The notes beneath the pieces were generated by a model, which worked only from the letters and a program-made list of their open reading frames with translations, had not been told where the DNA came from and did not search any database. 64,000 nucleotides of DNA, from assembly GCA_964035795.1 (NCBI GenBank), contig OZ038321.1:7538079-7602078 (forward strand), in the 5' to 3' direction. The position numbers and the translations under genes were made by a program. The stretch comes from Pterobdella sp. o SKG-2022 (Eukaryota > Annelida > Clitellata > Hirudinida > Piscicolidae). Shown here piece by piece: positions 61,401 to 64,000 of this stretch (position 1 is its first letter; the number at the start of each line of letters is the position of its first letter).

Positions 61401-63920
61401 AATATTTTGTTCAAATGTGCAACAGCTTCATTCTATTCATGTACTTATTCTTATGTAGTTTTCAATAAAATTGATAATTTTTGATGTTTTAAACCCCAAA
61501 ATGAGGCATTTTTCGATACGTTTATTAAAAAAAACTTATTTTTGATAAACTATGGTAACAAATTAATGAAAAAATTCTTTAAAAATCAATTTATATAAAA
61601 ACTGTTTCATTTTGAAAGATATGAAGGATGTCAGAATGAAATTTTAAAACTTCTGTCATACGCTTTGATCCAAGTTTCCCACACATATTCTTATGAAGCT
61701 AATGATAGTTACCATAAAAAATATACATAAGAAATATTTTTGAAAAGTTAATTTATTTCATAAAATGTCAATTATTTTTAAGGTATTGAATACTTTTTTT
61801 CTTTTATTGAAGAAAAACATTTCCAAATCAATTAATTGATTGATTCATAATTAAGATGAAACCTTTCACGCTCATAATCCTCCCACAGGGCTTCTTTCGA
61901 CGTAGCATGCAGAAGCAGATCGAGTACCGTTGTCTGAGGGAGGGTAAGTGTCAAGTGATGCGTCTCAATCGAAACAGGTGTCAGTACTGCCGCTTCAAGA
62001 AGTGCATTGCTGTGGGCATGTCTCGAGACTGTGAGTTTTTTTTTGCTATCATTTCGTTACAAGCGTCACTGAGCAATAAAAATATAAAGCATTTGGATTT
62101 AATGGAATTTATTATTTTTTTATTAAACTATCAATTTCAAATTATCTCAATTACCATTGTATGTCTGAGTCTTTAAACGTGATGTATCATTTACCCATCT
62201 CACATGCATGAAGATTCGATAAGCTTGAGCACAACTGTATAGAAAGCTTATTTTTAAAATGAAAATTTGACAGATTGTTTCAATCACTCATTAAAGCTGT
62301 TTTGTTTTAACAATAGGCAGGAAAGATAACATTTGAAGGAGTTTATTCAGATTTTCATGCATATATGCTTTTAAATTTTAAGTAGTTTGTTCATCATAAT
62401 TACATTAAATTATTTGTGGAAAGGAAAAGATTTTTTCTATTGCTGATTATGAGGAGATTGAGGATAAAAACGTTGATGATGATAATTGATGGATATGCAA
62501 ACCTCAAAGATTGAATAAAAATACCACTCATGTAACAGGTGTGAGATATGGCAGAGTACCAAAGAAATCTTTAACGATAGAGGAGCAACAACAACATACA
62601 TACAACACCAACAACAATAACCACCAACAACAGCAACAATCGCAACAAACACCACCATTAACATACACACCCGTCACTACCAACCACTATAACATGCATC
62701 CATATAACACATACAACAATGTGAACCTACTACACTCTGGCAAGTTCAACAACTACCCATCACCCTACCTTGAGCATGATGATAAACGATCTATGGAGTT
62801 GATAGACATTATATTGGCCGTGTCCCATTCACACGCTACCTTCTGTGATGAAACTGAAGAGAAGATGCTGACTGTTGAACGAAAGCACGCAACTCTCGTA
62901 TGTGATACTGTGCTGTTCATAATTATTCAGACGGATGTGTTCATGGATAGGTAGATAAATAGAGATAAATAAATCGATAGATAGATAGATAGAAAAATAG
63001 ATAGATAGATAGAAAGAGATAGATAGATAGATAGATAGATAGAAAGATAGATAGATAGATACCATTGTTACGTTATCTAATTTTATAATAACTATAATGC
63101 TACGTCAATATATTACTTGTACATAAACGTTTTGATTCGAAAAATCAATGCCAATCATTTCTTGTAGCTGCCTGACAGCAAGGACTTGATCAGGTCAGAT
63201 AATGCTATCCCTGAAAACTTGAGGTTAGTTCAACCATTGATGATTAACATGTAATAATAATCATTTAAGTGCTATAAAGAAGCAACAACCAAAAAGCAGT
63301 ACAAGCAGTATATTACTGAAACAACGACCATATAAATATCATTATAATACCACACAGACTAGTGATGTTTCAGCAACTGGCTCACCTCATAACGCCATGC
63401 ATTTCTCAAGTTGTAGAGTTTGCCAAGAGAATCCCTGGTGAGTTCTCCATCTCTCTTCATATTTGATGTTTCATATTTTTAATTATTCAATTTCAATGAA
63501 AAAACATGAATTATTTATATTCAAACATTGAAATTGAACAATATTGACGGATAATTGAGCATGTAGTAATTTTTATGTATTGAAAGTCTTAATTCATTGT
63601 TGTATTTTCATGCTACTTATTTTTTTGATATTAACTGCATCAAAATTAGTGCTTAAGACTGAAGATTGTTTTTCTATTATAACTAGGATAACAGTAGATT
63701 TCAGTAGCAGATATCAACATAGTTATGCCCAAAAATATATTAATAATAAAAATAGTAATTCTAACCCATGTGTTTTACATTGACTTTTGTATTAGGTCAC
63801 AGTAATTACCAATGGCATACCACTATATATTGAAACATACTAACTAGACTTCCAGAACCTTAGTCAGGATGACCAGTTGACCTTGATCAAGGGAGGGTTC
63901 TTCGAAGTTTGTCTCATCAG
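56120..63920 (+). CDS. E78: E78-like nuclear receptor (NR1E), 3' partial
   Basis: Visible exons: 56120-56384, 61183-61325, 61889-62030, 62539-62897, 63168-63223, 63358-63437 and 63848-63920, in frame, about 372 residues. The last exon ends in a normal donor (CAG|GTAATT), so the gene continues past the window. The DNA-binding domain starts at Cys115: [21 protein letters not shown]-box EGCKG, then [40 protein letters not shown] and the T-box-like [11 protein letters not shown]. This is closest in memory to E78 rather than E75, HR3 or PPAR. A Gln/Asn/Thr-rich hinge follows, then the ligand-binding domain: [20 protein letters not shown] and [18 protein letters not shown]. In insects E78 is an ecdysone-induced transcription factor. 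Intron 1 is 4.8 kb. Further 5' exons are possible. Confidence 0.88.
57525..57749 (+). CDS. Possible small membrane-protein ORF in E78 intron 1
   Basis: A 74-codon ATG-to-stop frame on the same strand as E78. The N-terminal half is basic ([17 protein letters not shown]), followed by a hydrophobic stretch ([20 protein letters not shown]) and an acidic end (DADDFVIE). This is the layout of a single-span small membrane protein. I recognise no homologue, so it could be a nested gene, an alternative exon or chance. Confidence 0.3.
   Translation: MNQKSLKLSGVPICKYAQKQNTIRRRIKDAWKVNKEINNESMLVGCLIYLLAVLSSTYLLYWGLLGDADDFVIE
58403..58475 (+). repeat. (TG)n microsatellite in E78 intron 1
   Basis: About 73 bp of pure TG dinucleotides. 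Confidence 0.95.
60180..60245 (+). repeat. Dispersed repeat copy (TTATAACCTGGATAAAAGTAG)
   Basis: In E78 intron 1. TTTTCTGTTATAACCTGGAT, then AGTAGACTCTGGCAGCAAG and TATCGACA, match 63655-63715 in the same order with scattered substitutions. Confidence 0.6.
62944..63060 (+). repeat. (GATA)n microsatellite in E78 intron 4
   Basis: About 117 bp of GATA units with a few interruptions, beginning about 45 bp after exon 4. Confidence 0.9.
63655..63715 (+). repeat. Second copy of the 60180-60245 repeat
   Basis: In E78 intron 6: TTTTTCTATTATAACTAGGAT, then AGTAGATTTCAGTAGCAG and TATCAACA. The two copies have the same orientation and lie 3.4 kb apart. Confidence 0.6.
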
Positions 63921-64000
63921 GTAATTTTTGGGGATCCTTAATGCATATATAATATGGATAGCATATATAATTGTGGAATAGATCATAAAACTAGTAGTAA

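Noticed and set aside
62944..63060. CRISPR-like or satellite array
   Set aside because: Plain GATA microsatellite with no spacers; the same holds for 46590-46688.

Overview
The window is animal nuclear DNA: AT-rich, with genes split into many short exons by GT-AG introns, long AT-rich intergenic stretches, microsatellites, tRNA-derived SINE-like repeats, Penelope-like and non-LTR retrotransposon debris and small foldback elements. No prokaryotic or viral organisation is visible. The E78-type nuclear receptor points to a protostome. The gene spacing (nine genes in 64 kb), Asn-rich coding insertions and repeat types would suit a lophotrochozoan such as a leech-like annelid, but this lineage call is inference only.

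Layout. 3140-10667 (+): a cationic amino-acid transporter of the SLC7A (CAT) family, 12 exons, 5' end not found. 16278-18481 (-): a three-exon SOCS-box protein with WD-like segments. 18916-20849 (+): a NOL12/RRP17 orthologue starting head-to-head with it, 434 bp away. 20850-23637: retroelement debris (a reverse transcriptase fragment on -, a Penelope-like GIY-YIG fragment on +). 23638-31515 (-): NOC2L, 18 exons, 762 aa. 34133-36181 (-): an intronless TRIM-NHL E3 ligase. 42178-48787 (+): ALG6, 14 exons, 581 aa. 49044-51720 (+): RNASEH2A, 9 exons, 308 aa. 51818-55636 (+): a peripherin/RDS-like tetraspanin, 4 exons, 306 aa. 56120 to beyond the right edge (+): an E78-like nuclear receptor, 7 exons seen.

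Exon models were built by translating around GT/AG sites and counting phases by hand. Every internal junction listed joins in frame, and the proteins align end to end with remembered family members. The genes are mostly housekeeping: ribosome biogenesis (NOL12, NOC2L), N-glycosylation (ALG6), removal of ribonucleotides from DNA (RNASEH2A), amino-acid transport, two probable ubiquitin-ligase components, a membrane protein and a transcription factor. They do not form one pathway. The tight same-strand run ALG6, RNASEH2A, tetraspanin (256 bp, then 97 bp between coding regions) is the most operon-like arrangement.

I do not see a clearly new biological system. The points most worth a second look are the compact gene run, the roughly 80-residue Asn/Lys insertion in ALG6, the SOCS-box protein with its shared promoter, the intronless TRIM-NHL gene, a small membrane-protein ORF in the first E78 intron, and several families of short inverted-repeat elements with two or more copies in this window.
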